Assembly (NCBI GenBank): GCA_964017065.1
Contig: OZ024786.1
Coordinates: 1,348,888 to 1,412,887 of the forward strand
Origin: Haliclona indistincta
Lineage: Eukaryota > Porifera > Demospongiae > Haplosclerida > Chalinidae
Reading direction: 5' to 3'
Length of the DNA: 64,000 nucleotides
This document shows, one piece after another, positions 34,562 to 44,191 of the stretch. Within the stretch, counting starts at the first letter, position 1, and every line of letters begins with the position of its first letter. The translations under genes were made by a program, and so were the position numbers. The notes below the pieces were generated by a model, which was given only the letters and a program-made list of their open reading frames with translations, ran no database searches and had not been told where the DNA came from.

Positions 34562-35156
34562 ATCTCTTATATAGACAGTTGTTCTAGCAGAGGTACATGT
34601 ACAACCATCACAATGGAGGATTAGAAAACTTGGTACATACCTGTCTCTTGTCAATACAAGTTGAACACTGATCACTTAGCACTAAACACTGAACATGTTT
34701 ATGGTTTGTTGTAATAATACATTTAAAAAATTTTACCTTCAAAAAAGGATTAGCATGCATGGTAGTGGACAGACTCGGAACGCCTCTAGTGAACAAGAAG
34801 TGGTCCAATAATAGTGCTGGTGATCAATTAGTGAACAAAAGAATACCAAGAATGTACTGGTAGTGTACAAGTTGCGCATGTGACATGACCTTGATTGTAC
34901 ACTAGTTAGAACACTTGGTTCATTTCCTGGTTGTGGACAATTGTTGCATGCATAGTGTCCAAGCTTGGAAACCTGTTGGACACTCGAGCGGGCAAACTAG
35001 TGTACAAACCGGACACTGACATCTGACAAGCTGTGAAGAAAATTATCAATAGCTTCGTAAAAGTAAATAAATCGGTAACATTATTATTGGAATTGTCCAG
35101 GATATTTGATTAGAAAAAGATTGTAAAATTTATTAATGGAGGCAGACAATCTTTAA
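34562..35156. other. right arm of the CACTA-like element and short spacer
   Basis: No gene. From about 34,840 to 35,035 it is filled with TTGTACAC/GTGTACAA/TTGGACAC words, the subterminal repeats. The stretch 35,036-35,156 is unique AT-rich sequence. Confidence 0.5.
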
Positions 35157-35756
35157 CCCTTTATAGGCTATTGACGCCTTAAGGCGTCATAATTGACTCC
35201 ACCTACTCTAGACATCATAAATAGTGTGAAAAGTGCTCTAAAAAGGTCAAATCAAGTTTAATTGCAAATTACCTGAAAAAACCCACTGTTTTTCGGTGCG
35301 CCCTCCCCACTAAACCATATAGAACGGGGGGACGGGGGGATTTTTAAAGGGGGGTGTCCCCCTTTAACCCAGGGTTCGAAGGGGCGGAGCCCCTCGCCGC
35401 TTTCGGCATTTTTAGGGCTTCAGGATGCCCGGAAATGCATACTTTGGCATAGAATATGGTCTAAACTGTGCTGTTTGCTCACCTGGACACCACCAGGTTT
35501 TTGTATCAGTCACCAGGGCTAAATGAAGACCAAAATTAGCTCAAAAATGACGAGGCCGCAGCACTTAAGTGGCTTCAGTTCCGATGTGGGAGTGGCTAAC
35601 TCAGAGTTTAGTACATGGTCGTAAACTTTGACATGCCTGGTAAAAACAGTGCTAGTTTGGAACAGCTAGCGTACTGCATGTCGTAGAAAATTGCGAGACA
35701 AACTGTCAGTTGAGAGCAAGTCGAATTTTCGTCAAAATAACTTAGCAACTAAAGGG
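35157..35756 (+). mobile_element. piggyBac-like MITE 2
   Basis: The element is 600 bp between TTAA copies (35,153-35,156 and 35,757-35,760). It starts CCCTTTATAGG and ends CAACTAAAGGG. The inner hairpin is GACGCCTTAAGGCGTC. It is a diverged relative of the MITEs at 15,404 and 37,702, sharing the layout and a TTTTTCGGTGCGCCC block. It contains a GC-rich piece near 35,325-35,400. Non-coding. Confidence 0.78.
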
Positions 35757-35760
35757 TTAA

Positions 35761-36532
35761 CTAAAATGATGACCAGACTCACAGTAGTTTACAGCAGTAC
35801 AAATGTAGGATTTGAGGCAGCTGGGTATGCAAGGTCACTATCAGATGAGCCAGTGCAAAGATTTTTTCCTTCTAAAGAAAAGATGAAACAAAAAAACCAA
35901 TTTTCAGTCTATTAGGTTATCACGGTTATCAGTCTGGTTAACAGACGGTCTTCATATTCTTGAATAAGACTAGCTACGAGTTACACATTATGTGAGAGCA
36001 AGGTGACCCAGTGAGCATACTAGCTAGTAAAACATTTTCTGGTTAAACTTTTGGTTTCACAATTTCAGTCATCACTCTTTGCTCAAACGGTTTACATGAC
36101 ATTACAGACTCAGATTGCTATAGTATAAAAAAGTTTTAATCCTAGCTTTAGTATGAGAAAGCCACAGTCACTTAATTGTGGCAGTTAATGCAGCAAGAGG
36201 AAATTGTTGTAACACTCTGAAGTGGATTATAAATTACATGTATTATGTACATGTGTATACGAATTAGCCTGATTGAGATATAGAAATGTGTTTAATTTTA
36301 TAATAAATTATATTACAGTTGTTTTGAATCAACATAGAAAGCACACTTCAATAGTGGCAATAGATAATTGATAAACATTGATAAGTAGCTTGCATTTGTT
36401 TCAAATAATGTTTTGAAATTTGTCTGCAAGCAATCACCTTTAACAGTGCATGGTCACCTGGTTAACTGGCTCAAAGACGCTCTGGTTTTCTGGTTGTATA
36501 CTTCTCTACGAATAAATTCTTGACTAATATAT
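35761..36532. other. 5' flank of POT copy 7
   Basis: This resembles the flank of POT copy 5 from about 36,180 on. Otherwise nothing is recognised. Confidence 0.5.
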
Positions 36533-37356
36533 ATGGCTGATATTTCACAATCTTTTGTTCAACATCGACATTGGAAGCAATGGTGGAGGAGAATACCAAC
36601 AACATACTACAGCAAAGAACTGTTGCTAATAAAATTATGGGTGGTGTTGGTTGGCTTCTCCTGGGATATAATTCAGGATTCTCCGAATAATAGAGATTGT
36701 TGTAGGTGCTTGTGTCTCTTTTTCATATTCTTTTGCTCCTTTGGTTGGCTGGCTTGCTGATGTGAAATTTGGAAGGTACAAAGTTATTAAATTTGGCTCA
36801 CTTGCCTCATTTCTGGCCTGTATTCTGTACTATATTGCAATGGTAACTATAGGAGGAGCCTCTACACTGAGTAATGTGTTTTTATCATTAGCAATTGTTA
36901 TTGCTGGCTTTGGTTACACTTGTTACTTAGCCTCAGTAGTTCCCTTCTTAACAGATCAGATTGTTGGTGCCACCTCAGATGAGCTTAGTGCAGTTGTACG
37001 CTGGTACTACTGGGCAGAATACATTGCAGTGTGCTTGGCTAACATTATTGCCTACTATGGCAAAACAAGCATTTTGTTTAGCAATGATAATATGAGCTTG
37101 ACAACCTTCCTTGCTATCATTCCTCTTGCTGTGATCATTATCAGTGACTGCTTGTGTCAGCAGTGGTTGGACAAGACTCATAAGGTCACTAACCCTATCA
37201 AGGGCGTATAGAGAGAAGAGGGCATGCAACGCCAATACCGGCAATACAAACATCTAAATTTTTATTGTTACTAAAAATAGTCGTTTCCGGTATCAATTAT
37301 TTTTGGAATATACGGGGAGAGAACGGAATCTGACGTCACATGTTTTCTCAGTATGC

Positions 37357-37532
37357 ATGGCGGACAAACGAGTACTAGAAGAACAGCAATGCAACACTAC
37401 GACGCCACGCGGAGCACGACAACTGAAACGAAGAAGGATCGTAAATTCTTCGCCACTCTCTGATACCGCCCGTCGTTTGTTGCTACATAAGAGTAGTGTT
37501 CCGATTCAGGTCACGGTTCTCGCGAAAGTGCA
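37357..37532 (+). CDS. exon-like frame in the CAAGGGCG element
   Basis: The frame opens with MADKRVLEEQQCNTTTPRG, has a basic stretch RQLKRRRIV that looks like a nuclear signal, and ends with VTVLAKVQ next to a good GTGAGT splice donor at 37,533. It may be the first exon of the element's former transposase or of a captured host gene. No matching downstream exon is found within the element. Family not recognised. Confidence 0.35.
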
Positions 37533-37701
37533 GTGAGTACGATGGTAGTCGAGCCCGTGAGCTCTCCGACAGCGGTAGTACTTAGTAGCCAGCCAGTACT
37601 AGCCAGTACTTTATCAGCCATGTGGTCTAGCAGCCTGGCGATCGCGAGTACAGCGTTTGGCGGGCTAATTCGCGCGCTACAATGACGCAATTAACGTTTA
37701 A

Positions 37702-38292
37702 CCCTTTAAGCCCTAATGACGCAATTTTGCGTCATACATACTTCAGACAGCATAACTTAATGAAAAAGTGCTAAAATATCCCAAAATTAAGCCAAATTGA
37801 AGAATACAAATAACTGCAAAAAATTGACCGGTTTTCGGCGCGCCCCCTCCGCTAAACGTATTGGCTTCGGCATTTCTATGGCTTCAGTGCAAATTTCACA
37901 ACATTTTAGGAAAAACAAAATGGCTGCCAAGAAAATTTGGACATTTTATGGCTTCGGGTGCTCGGAAAACACATTTTTGCGCATTCTCTATGATCTGGGC
38001 TACATTTTACATTGACCAAAACCACTGCTATTTACATGTACTTTTCAGTAGCCAGCCCCAAAGTACTAACTTTGAGCAAAATTTGACGAGGTCGCTGCAC
38101 TTTATTGGCTTCACTTTCGAAGTGGGAGGGGCATATCGACCGACTTGAGTGTGAGCAATTGCGGCTACTCACTGGCGTAAAAGGACGCAAATTTGAGACC
38201 AGTGGCACAAAAGACACACGAGATATTCACGATAGAAGTGGTCAGCATTTACGAGGTTAAAATTTCAGCAAGATAATTTAGTAGTTAAAGGG
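37702..38292 (+). mobile_element. piggyBac-like MITE 3, nested
   Basis: The element is 591 bp between TTAA copies (37,698-37,701 and 38,293-38,296). It starts CCCTTTAAGCCC and ends TAGTTAAAGGG. The inner hairpin is ATGACGCAA-TT-TTGCGTCAT. It is highly similar to MITE 1 through its interior. It is inserted in the CAAGGGCG element, which is itself inserted in POT copy 7, so it is the youngest of the three layers. Confidence 0.88.
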
Positions 38293-39353
38293 TTAATGGA
38301 CTTAGCGTGATGTCACATCCGCGTGGGCGGCAAACTATCTTTAGTAACAATAAAAATTTAGATATCTGAGCGTTGCATGCCCTCTTCTCTCTATACGCCC
38401 TTGACCCTATCAAGCTCATCATACAGGTACTCAACTACACTAGGAAGCACAGATACCCTGAGAGACGCAGTGCCTTCACCTATATTGATGAGGAACTGCC
38501 CACACGTATGGACTCACTATGGCAAGGAAAAATTTGGCGGACCCTTCACTGAGGAGGAGGTAGAGGATGTGAAGACTGTCCTACGCTTGCTTCCCTTGGT
38601 CATATGCTTCAGCCTCAGTGTTAATGCTTTAGAAAATTTTCATATAATACTCCCATTATTTTATTCACAATGAAACATTCTGGGTCAATCAAGCAATCTT
38701 GCATTGGCTGTTTCCTCTACTATTGATTCCACTATACCAGCTCCCGATGTTTTCAACATGTTAGTCTAAGCATGTTACAAATCATTAGTGCAGGCTTGCT
38801 CATTTGTAAACTTGGCTACATTGTATTGTCAGCATTAGTAGTTGCTGATGTATTTATCTCTGAGAATGTATCATGTACAGCAATAGTAGAAAATCCAGGG
38901 ATATACTTAGAGTGGTACAGGAAATTTCCACTATTTATTGCTTTTGGTATTGGAAAAACAATAATCGGTGTTCTTCTTTTCAAATTTGTCATCGCTCAGT
39001 CACTTGACAAAATGAAAGGATTTGTTTTTGGTATATCAATAACCACTCGTGGCCTAGTCTTCAAGTTTGTTTATCAACAGCTCTGTGTTGTTTATTGTTT
39101 ATATCAGTAGCTCTTGTTGTGTTGTTTGCGGTCTTCCTGATCCTTTCCAAGCGCTACACACTATGTGAGAGGAACAGAGAGATCAACATACAGGCCATAG
39201 TGGAGGAACACTATGAGAGGTACATGGACCAGGAGGAGGAATATAATAGAGAAAACCCTCAATCATGCTATGACTCTGATGGTGACTATGACATTGATGT
39301 CTCTTACTAATACCCAGTGATAATTGTTGAGTGAATCTTTTTGTGTATTAACT

Positions 39354-39685
39354 TGTGAATTTTTACCGGTAGTCACGTCTCTACATATGTGCACCTCATG
39401 AGAGGAGATTATGATAGTCAGCTAATGTGGCCTTTCAGAGGAGACATCACTATACAAGTAGTGAATCACAACAGTGACCAGGATCATCATGAGTGGACTG
39501 TATCCTTCAATGATGCTTCAGATGATGGTAGAGTAGCAAGCAGAGTAACTTGATCTAATACAGGATGAGGCTTCCGCCAGTTTGTCCCTCATGCTGCGGT
39601 AGAGTCCTGTGTTGAGACAAGAAGATTCATTATCAATGACTGTCTGACATTTAGAGTAACTAAAATAGTAGTGCACTCTATTTAA
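39354..39685 (+). pseudogene. TRAF-like MATH fragment
   Basis: This starts mid-domain (AATTTTTACCGGTAGTCACG) and follows intact genes through the DHHEWTVSF segment to the final codons before the usual stop. A short deletion around 39,548-39,560 removes the PLMRTRSG part and shifts the frame. It follows POT copy 7 directly, so the TRAF-POT pairing extends here too. Confidence 0.8.
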
Positions 39686-40019
39686 TACATGCTTGCAGAC
39701 ACTAATAAATGGCAGTAGTGCTTTCATGCTGTATGAAATTTATTATTAATTTTTGGTATTGATTTTGAGATAAGTGTGCATACTAGCTCAGGCACAAGCA
39801 GCTTTGAGCAGGGTTCAGTAGTAGGAAGTCCTGAACTTGATCAATAATTATCGTATATCACATTATGGCTGAATCTCGGTGTTCCTCTCCCTCCCGTTAG
39901 AGGATCCAAGTGTCAATTTGCATACTCGGCATCCTTGGTATTCTTGACTGCATGGGACATCATGTACCGGAGTGGATTTTGCCCTTCGCGGACGACGGTT
40001 ATAATTATCAAAGATGATG

Positions 40020-40130
40020 AGGACAATATCTGTTACAGGACAAGGCTTTCAGCAGTTTTTCCCTCGTGCTGTGTTAGAGTCTTGTGTTGAGACAAAAAGA
40101 TTCATTGACTGACATTTAGAGTATTATTAT
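40020..40130 (+). pseudogene. second, shorter MATH relic
   Basis: Blocks ACAGGACAAGGCTTTCAGCA, GTGTTGAGACAAAAAGATTC and TGACATTTAGAGTA align with the last third of the MATH exon. It is heavily eroded. Confidence 0.6.
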
Positions 40131-40189
40131 TGCCCATGTTATTATTATGGTTCGTGCAGCATGCAGTAGCGTTTGGGTGGGGCTCGTTA

Positions 40190-40222
40190 TGCCTCGGTGG
40201 GCGGAGCCACGAGGCATACAGT
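40190..40222 (-). repeat. family A terminal hairpin, solo
   Basis: ATGCCTCGGTGGGCGGAGCC and then ACGAGGCAT is the inverted terminus of family A, followed by the usual inner AGTAGTCGTGGTGTCAGAC in reverse. Only the end of the element is present. Confidence 0.65.
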
Positions 40223-40317
40223 AGTCGTGGTGTCAGACAACTGACGGTAAAACACGGAGAAAAATTGAGAGAAAACCCATAATTACCTGGTACGTTTTAC
40301 TGCAGCACTATAAAGTA

Positions 40318-40936
40318 CTAAACCCTAAACCCTAAACCCAAGACCCTAAAAACCTTCGCCTAACGGCGCCCAGTATTCGCCTAACGGCGCCCAGTATTCG
40401 CCTAATCAGTGGCGTAGGAATAAATGGTGCACCGGTGCTGGAGCATCACCTTGAATTTACCCAATTAATAATATTCACTACTAAGTAACACGCCCAGTCT
40501 TCGTGAATATCATTATTAAACAAGCTTGTTATTGCAGGCCAATGGCGCACAGCAATAATTATTGCATATTTCAAGGCGATCGTCCACGCAGCCGCCTCAG
40601 CAAGACCAACCAAGATCAAGACTGCAAATTCGCGGCACAACGTACTGTAAATTGCATAATCATGAATAATTAATTAGCAAAATTTTTCGGGCTCGCTTCG
40701 CTCGCCCACTTCTGTTGTCTAGTGCATCACTTTCGAAAATATCTTCCTACGCCACTGCTAATAGCGCCCAGTATTCGCCTAACAGCGCCCAGTATTCGCC
40801 TAACGTGCCAGAAGAATAGTACTGGGCGCCGTTAGGTCCATACTGAATACTGGACACGTTAGGTCCATACCGTCTGGACACGTTAGGCGAATACTGGGCG
40901 CTGTTAGGCGAATGTTTTAGGGTCTTGGGTTTAGTA
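40318..40936. mobile_element. foldback element with telomere-like and CGCCTAAC repeats
   Basis: The arms read ACTAAACCCTAAACCC... on the left and ...GGGTCTTGGGTTTAGT on the right. Each arm continues into repeats of CGCCTAACGGCGCCCAGTAT (left) or its inverse (right). The left arm has three CCCTAAA units. A 351-bp hAT-like MITE is inserted in the left arm. It is non-coding, and an XhoI-like or other ORF was not sought; none of useful length is visible. Confidence 0.65.
40407..40757. mobile_element. CAGTGGCG-ended MITE nested in the foldback element
   Basis: The element is 351 bp with ends CAGTGGCGTAGGAA and TTCCTACGCCACTG, a perfect 14-bp inverted repeat. The flanks repeat CTAAT (5 bp), and removing the insert restores the CGCCTAA(T/C)xGCGCC motif of the host repeat. 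The CAGTGGCG ends are hAT-like, although the 5-bp duplication is shorter than the standard 8. Confidence 0.8.
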
Positions 40937-40978
40937 GCTAGTTTTACCAGTAGCAGGTACTATTATTGTGAACGGAAT

Positions 40979-41004
40979 ATTCCGGACGGAATTCCGTCCG
41001 GAAT
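40979..41004. other. perfect 26-bp palindrome
   Basis: The half-site is ATTCCGGACGGAA, followed immediately by its exact complement. It lies between the foldback element and the TRAF exon 1 relic. A shorter partial copy (GAAATTCCGG) follows. Confidence 0.9.
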
Positions 41005-41017
41005 TATGAAATTCCGG

Positions 41018-41372
41018 TGACCCTCACCTCGTCAGTTGAGCGTTGGAGAAAGTACTGTGCATCTTGTATTGGTCGAGTGAACTGAGGCAGCTGACCAGCC
41101 ATGCCCCGTCTGTAAACAAGATTTCCCCGTCCCGTCTGTAACATGCCCCGTCTGTAAACAATTCTTCTTGCAGAAAACTTGCAGGAAGAATGCAAGTTCT
41201 TCCTGCAAGAACTTGCAATTCTTCCTGTTCTCTGATATTCTCGATCCAGCATTGACATTAAATCCTTTTTTTAAAGGAACAACATTAGAGAGAGGAGTGT
41301 GAGTGGGACGTGGTGGAGTGCAGCTACCAGTGTGGTGCTCACCTCCCTCGCAGACTGATGGATGAATTTTAA
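41018..41372 (+). pseudogene. scrambled relic of TRAF-like exon 1
   Basis: Pieces align with the RING (GTGACCCTCACCTCGTCAG, AGAAAGTACTGTGCATCTTG) and with the TRAF zinc finger (GTGGAGTGCAGCTACCAGTG to GCAGACTGATGGATGA). Between them the codons for CPVCKQ are repeated about three times (41,101-41,160). A hairpin with 13-bp perfect arms follows (CTTGCAGGAAGAA, six-base loop, 41,178-41,209). Dead. Confidence 0.75.
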
Positions 41373-41559
41373 GAATTAAAATTCATAATGCAAAGTTACT
41401 TCAGCTTTGTTAAGCATACAAAGGTTCAGAGTGGCGCCGATTATACCAACAGGAAGGAATATTTAATTAATAGTAACAGCAGTAGAATAGGTGATACAAC
41501 CAGAGTAGGTTGGTCAGTGAATAGTTATGACAAGGGTAAGAAAATAGCTAGAGATGAAT

Positions 41560-43704
41560 TACAAAACAAAAATGAACAGATTTCACGAAACCCTTGGCGT
41601 GTTGCACATTGTAGAGTTAGCTCCTTAGTAATGGTTTGCAGAAGGAGCTTTGCAGCTAAAGCCAACCTGCTTGCTATTGAAACTGCACTGCTAACCAGAA
41701 GACAGCAAATTGCTGACCACAACCGAGACAAGGTGTGTCAAGTGGGCGTGACCGTGAACACTGAGTAGGTAGCCATTGCTCTTGGCTTTGCATGATAGGC
41801 TTTTTCTTGAGATGTCTACGCACCCCCAGAGCTGTCCTGCTGTTTAGATGGACTCTACAAGTACATAGGTAGTCAACTATGGGCGCGTTTGTTGTCAGAG
41901 AAGTCTAAGATGGCCGTCATGCAATGTGAGCCAGCCATAACTCAAGAACGAAAGCACTTTAGCAAAATCCACGAGTCTCATTGCAAGCCATTGTCATGGT
42001 AAGCCTGTTCATACCTTTACCGAGTTTCGGAAGTGAGCGATGGTCTCTGCAGCTCACTGGACAGACAGACAGAATGAATGACAAACTAAGTACCAAAGTT
42101 CAAAGTTTATTAACCCTCGGCGCATGCGCGAGGGTTACGGTACTTGGTTTGTCATTAACCCTCGGCGCATGCGCGAGGGTTACGGTACTTGGTTTGTCAT
42201 TCATTCTGTCTGTCCAATGACCTGCAGAGACCATCGCTCACTTCTGAATCTCGGTAAAGGTATGAACAGGCTTAGCATGACAATGGCTTGCAATGTGACT
42301 CGTGGATTTTGCTAAAGTGCTTTCGTTCTCGAGTTATGGCTGGCTCACCTTGACGGCCGTCTTTGACCTCTCTGACGACAAAAGCGCCCATAGTTGACTA
42401 CCTAGGTACTTGTAGATTCCATCTAAACTGCAGGACAGCTCTGGGGGAGCGTAGACATCTCAAGAAAAAGCCTATCAAAGCCAAGAGCAATGGCTACCTA
42501 CTCAGTGTTCACGGTCACGCCCACTTGACACACCTTGTCTCGGTTGCGGTCAGCACTTTGCTGTCTCCTGGTTAGCAGTGCAGTTCCAATAGCAAACAGG
42601 TTGGCTTTAGCTGCAAAGCTACTTCTGCAAACGATACCTAAGGAGCTAACTCTACAATGTGCAACACGCCGAGGGTTTCGTGAAATCTTTCATTCGTTCA
42701 TTAACCCTCGGCGCATGCGCGAGGGTTACGGTACTTGCTCTGTCATTAACCCTCGGCGCATGCGCGAGGGTTACGGTACTTGCTTTGTCGTTCGGTCGGT
42801 CTGTCTGTCTGTCTGTCTCTTCTGCTACAGAGATCAGCGATCGCTTCTACGCGTCAACTAAGGTATGAACAGGCTAAGCACGACCATGGCTTGCAATGTG
42901 ACTCGTGGATTTTGCTAAAGTGCTTTCGTTCTTGAGTTATGGCTGGCTCACCTTGCATGACGGCCATCTTAGACTTCTCTGACAACAAAGGCGCCCATAG
43001 TTGACTACCTAGGTACTTGTAGATTCCATCTAAACAGCAGGACAGCTCTGGGGGTGCGTAGACATCTCAAGAAAAAGCCTATCAAAGCCAAGAGCAATGG
43101 CTACCTACTCAGTGTTCACGGTCACGCCCACTTGACACACCTTGTCTCGATTGAATTGTGGTCAGCACTTTGCTGTCTTCTGGTTACATGTAGCAGTGCA
43201 GTTTCAATAGCAAGCAGGTTGGCTTCAGCTGCAAAGCTCCTTCTGCAAACCATAACTAAGGTGCTAACTCTACAATGTGCAACACGCCGAGGGTTTCGTG
43301 AAATCTGTTCATTCGTTCATTCGTTCATTCTGTCTGTCCAATGAGCTGCAGAGACCGTCGCTCACTTCTGAAACTCGGTAAAGGTACGAACAGGCTTAGC
43401 ATGACAATGGCTTGCAATCTGACTCGTGGATTCTGCTAAAGTGCTTTCGTTCTCGAGTTATGGCTGGCTCAGTCACCTTGACGGCCGTCTTTGACCTCTC
43501 TGACGACAAAAGCGCCCATAGTTGACTACCTAGGTACTTGTAGATTCCATCTAAACTGTAGGATAGCTCTGGGGGTGCGTAGACATCTCAAGAAAAAGCC
43601 TATCAAAGCCAATAGCAATGGCTACCTACTCGTGTTCACGGTCACGCCCACTTGGCACACCTTGTCCTTGTGGTCAGCACTTTGTTGTCTTCTGTTTACC
43701 AGTA
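41560..43704. repeat. family B repeat field, left part
   Basis: The first copy (about 41,575-42,110) runs in reverse and meets the forward copies head to head at about 42,110. There, the palindromic unit AACCCTCGGCGCATGCGCGA + GGGTT is repeated twice in 45-bp steps. The forward copies (42,200 on; 42,700 on; 43,300 on) contain the fixed order: CTGCAGAGACCATCGCTCAC, GAGTTATGGCTGGCTCACC, GACTACCTAGGTACTTGTAG, GTGTTCACGGTCACGCCCAC, ACACGCCGAGGGTTTCGTGA. Short frames in it recur only because the repeat does. No coding function is supported. Confidence 0.8.
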
Positions 43705-44191
43705 CAGTCGGGTCGCCAAAGTACCGGAAGTCCAATGAAACTAATACAAATTTATAATCAGGCGGAGGCGTTCTTAGACAAGCGTTGAATTATTCATGAG
43801 AAAACTAAACAGCTCGTATCTATCGTTCTATTGCTTTATTTACTGCTAGTTTTGCAATAAAGCATGTTCAATGTCTGGTCTATCGATAAACACGGCCAGC
43901 TGTTCGTTTGATAAAATAACAAACGGAACCAAACGTTGAAAAATTCTTCCTATCTTCAAAAGATTGCGTGGGGAAAAATTTTATCAGCAACCCAGCACTA
44001 TTCTGATGCAACCAAACAATAGCACACACATTGATCTAAATAATATCCAAAATTGAAGTTGTTTCAGCATGCACTTACATAAATATGAGCGCTTAAAGTA
44101 CGCTTGCGCTAACGCGGTATTCGACCACGCCAAGACCACACCAGCTGTGATCTCATGCGTGCAGCCAACTATTACTAAGGTTTGCTATGAA

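Larger units (their letters stand above)
29993..35035. mobile_element. CACTA/EnSpm-like element with 3-bp target duplication
   Basis: This 5,043-bp element starts CACAGCTTGTCAGAGGTCAG and ends with the inverse (CTGACATCTGACAAGCTGTG, one mismatch). It is flanked by AAG on both sides (29,990-29,992 and 35,036-35,038). CAC-starting ends, a 3-bp target duplication and dense subterminal repeats are typical of CACTA elements. The subterminal repeats are variants of TGTACA/TGTGCAA/TTGTACAC at 30,010-30,230 and 34,840-35,030. Inside are a decayed multi-exon gene (33,105-34,560), coding debris on the minus strand (30,360-30,860), a 13-copy tandem array and a nested CAAGGG-ended element. I see no intact transposase. 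Confidence 0.65.
37199..38403. mobile_element. CAAGGGCG-ended transposon inside POT copy 7
   Basis: The element is 1,205 bp, or about 610 bp without the nested MITE. The inverted ends start CAAGGGCGTATAGAGAGAAG and extend, with gaps, some 80 bp inward (ATCTAAATTTTTATTGTTAC pairs with its complement). The target duplication is ACCCTAT (37,192-37,198 and 38,404-38,410). Removing the insert restores the POT codons of this region, which proves the insertion. It carries one short exon-like frame (37,357-37,532) and a piggyBac-like MITE. Confidence 0.88.
36533..39310 (+). pseudogene. POT/SLC15-like transporter copy 7, split by a transposon
   Basis: It starts MADISQSFVQHRHWKQW and ends DGDYDIDVSY. 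A frameshift near 36,690 precedes the GWLADVKFGRYKVIKFG block. A 1.2-kb element is inserted at 37,199 inside the VTNPIK codons. Downstream are 4-nt insertions near 38,515 (GGACTCACTATGG) and 38,657, a 10-nt deletion near 38,743 and a further deletion near 39,070. The body is of the copy 2/6 type. Clearly dead. Confidence 0.9.

Noticed and set aside
10383..39310. Several 4-nt insertions in pseudogenes (TAAT, TCAG, CTCA, TATT) as possible transposon footprints
   Set aside because: They share no flanking signature and differ in sequence. Ordinary slippage or repair explains them as well.
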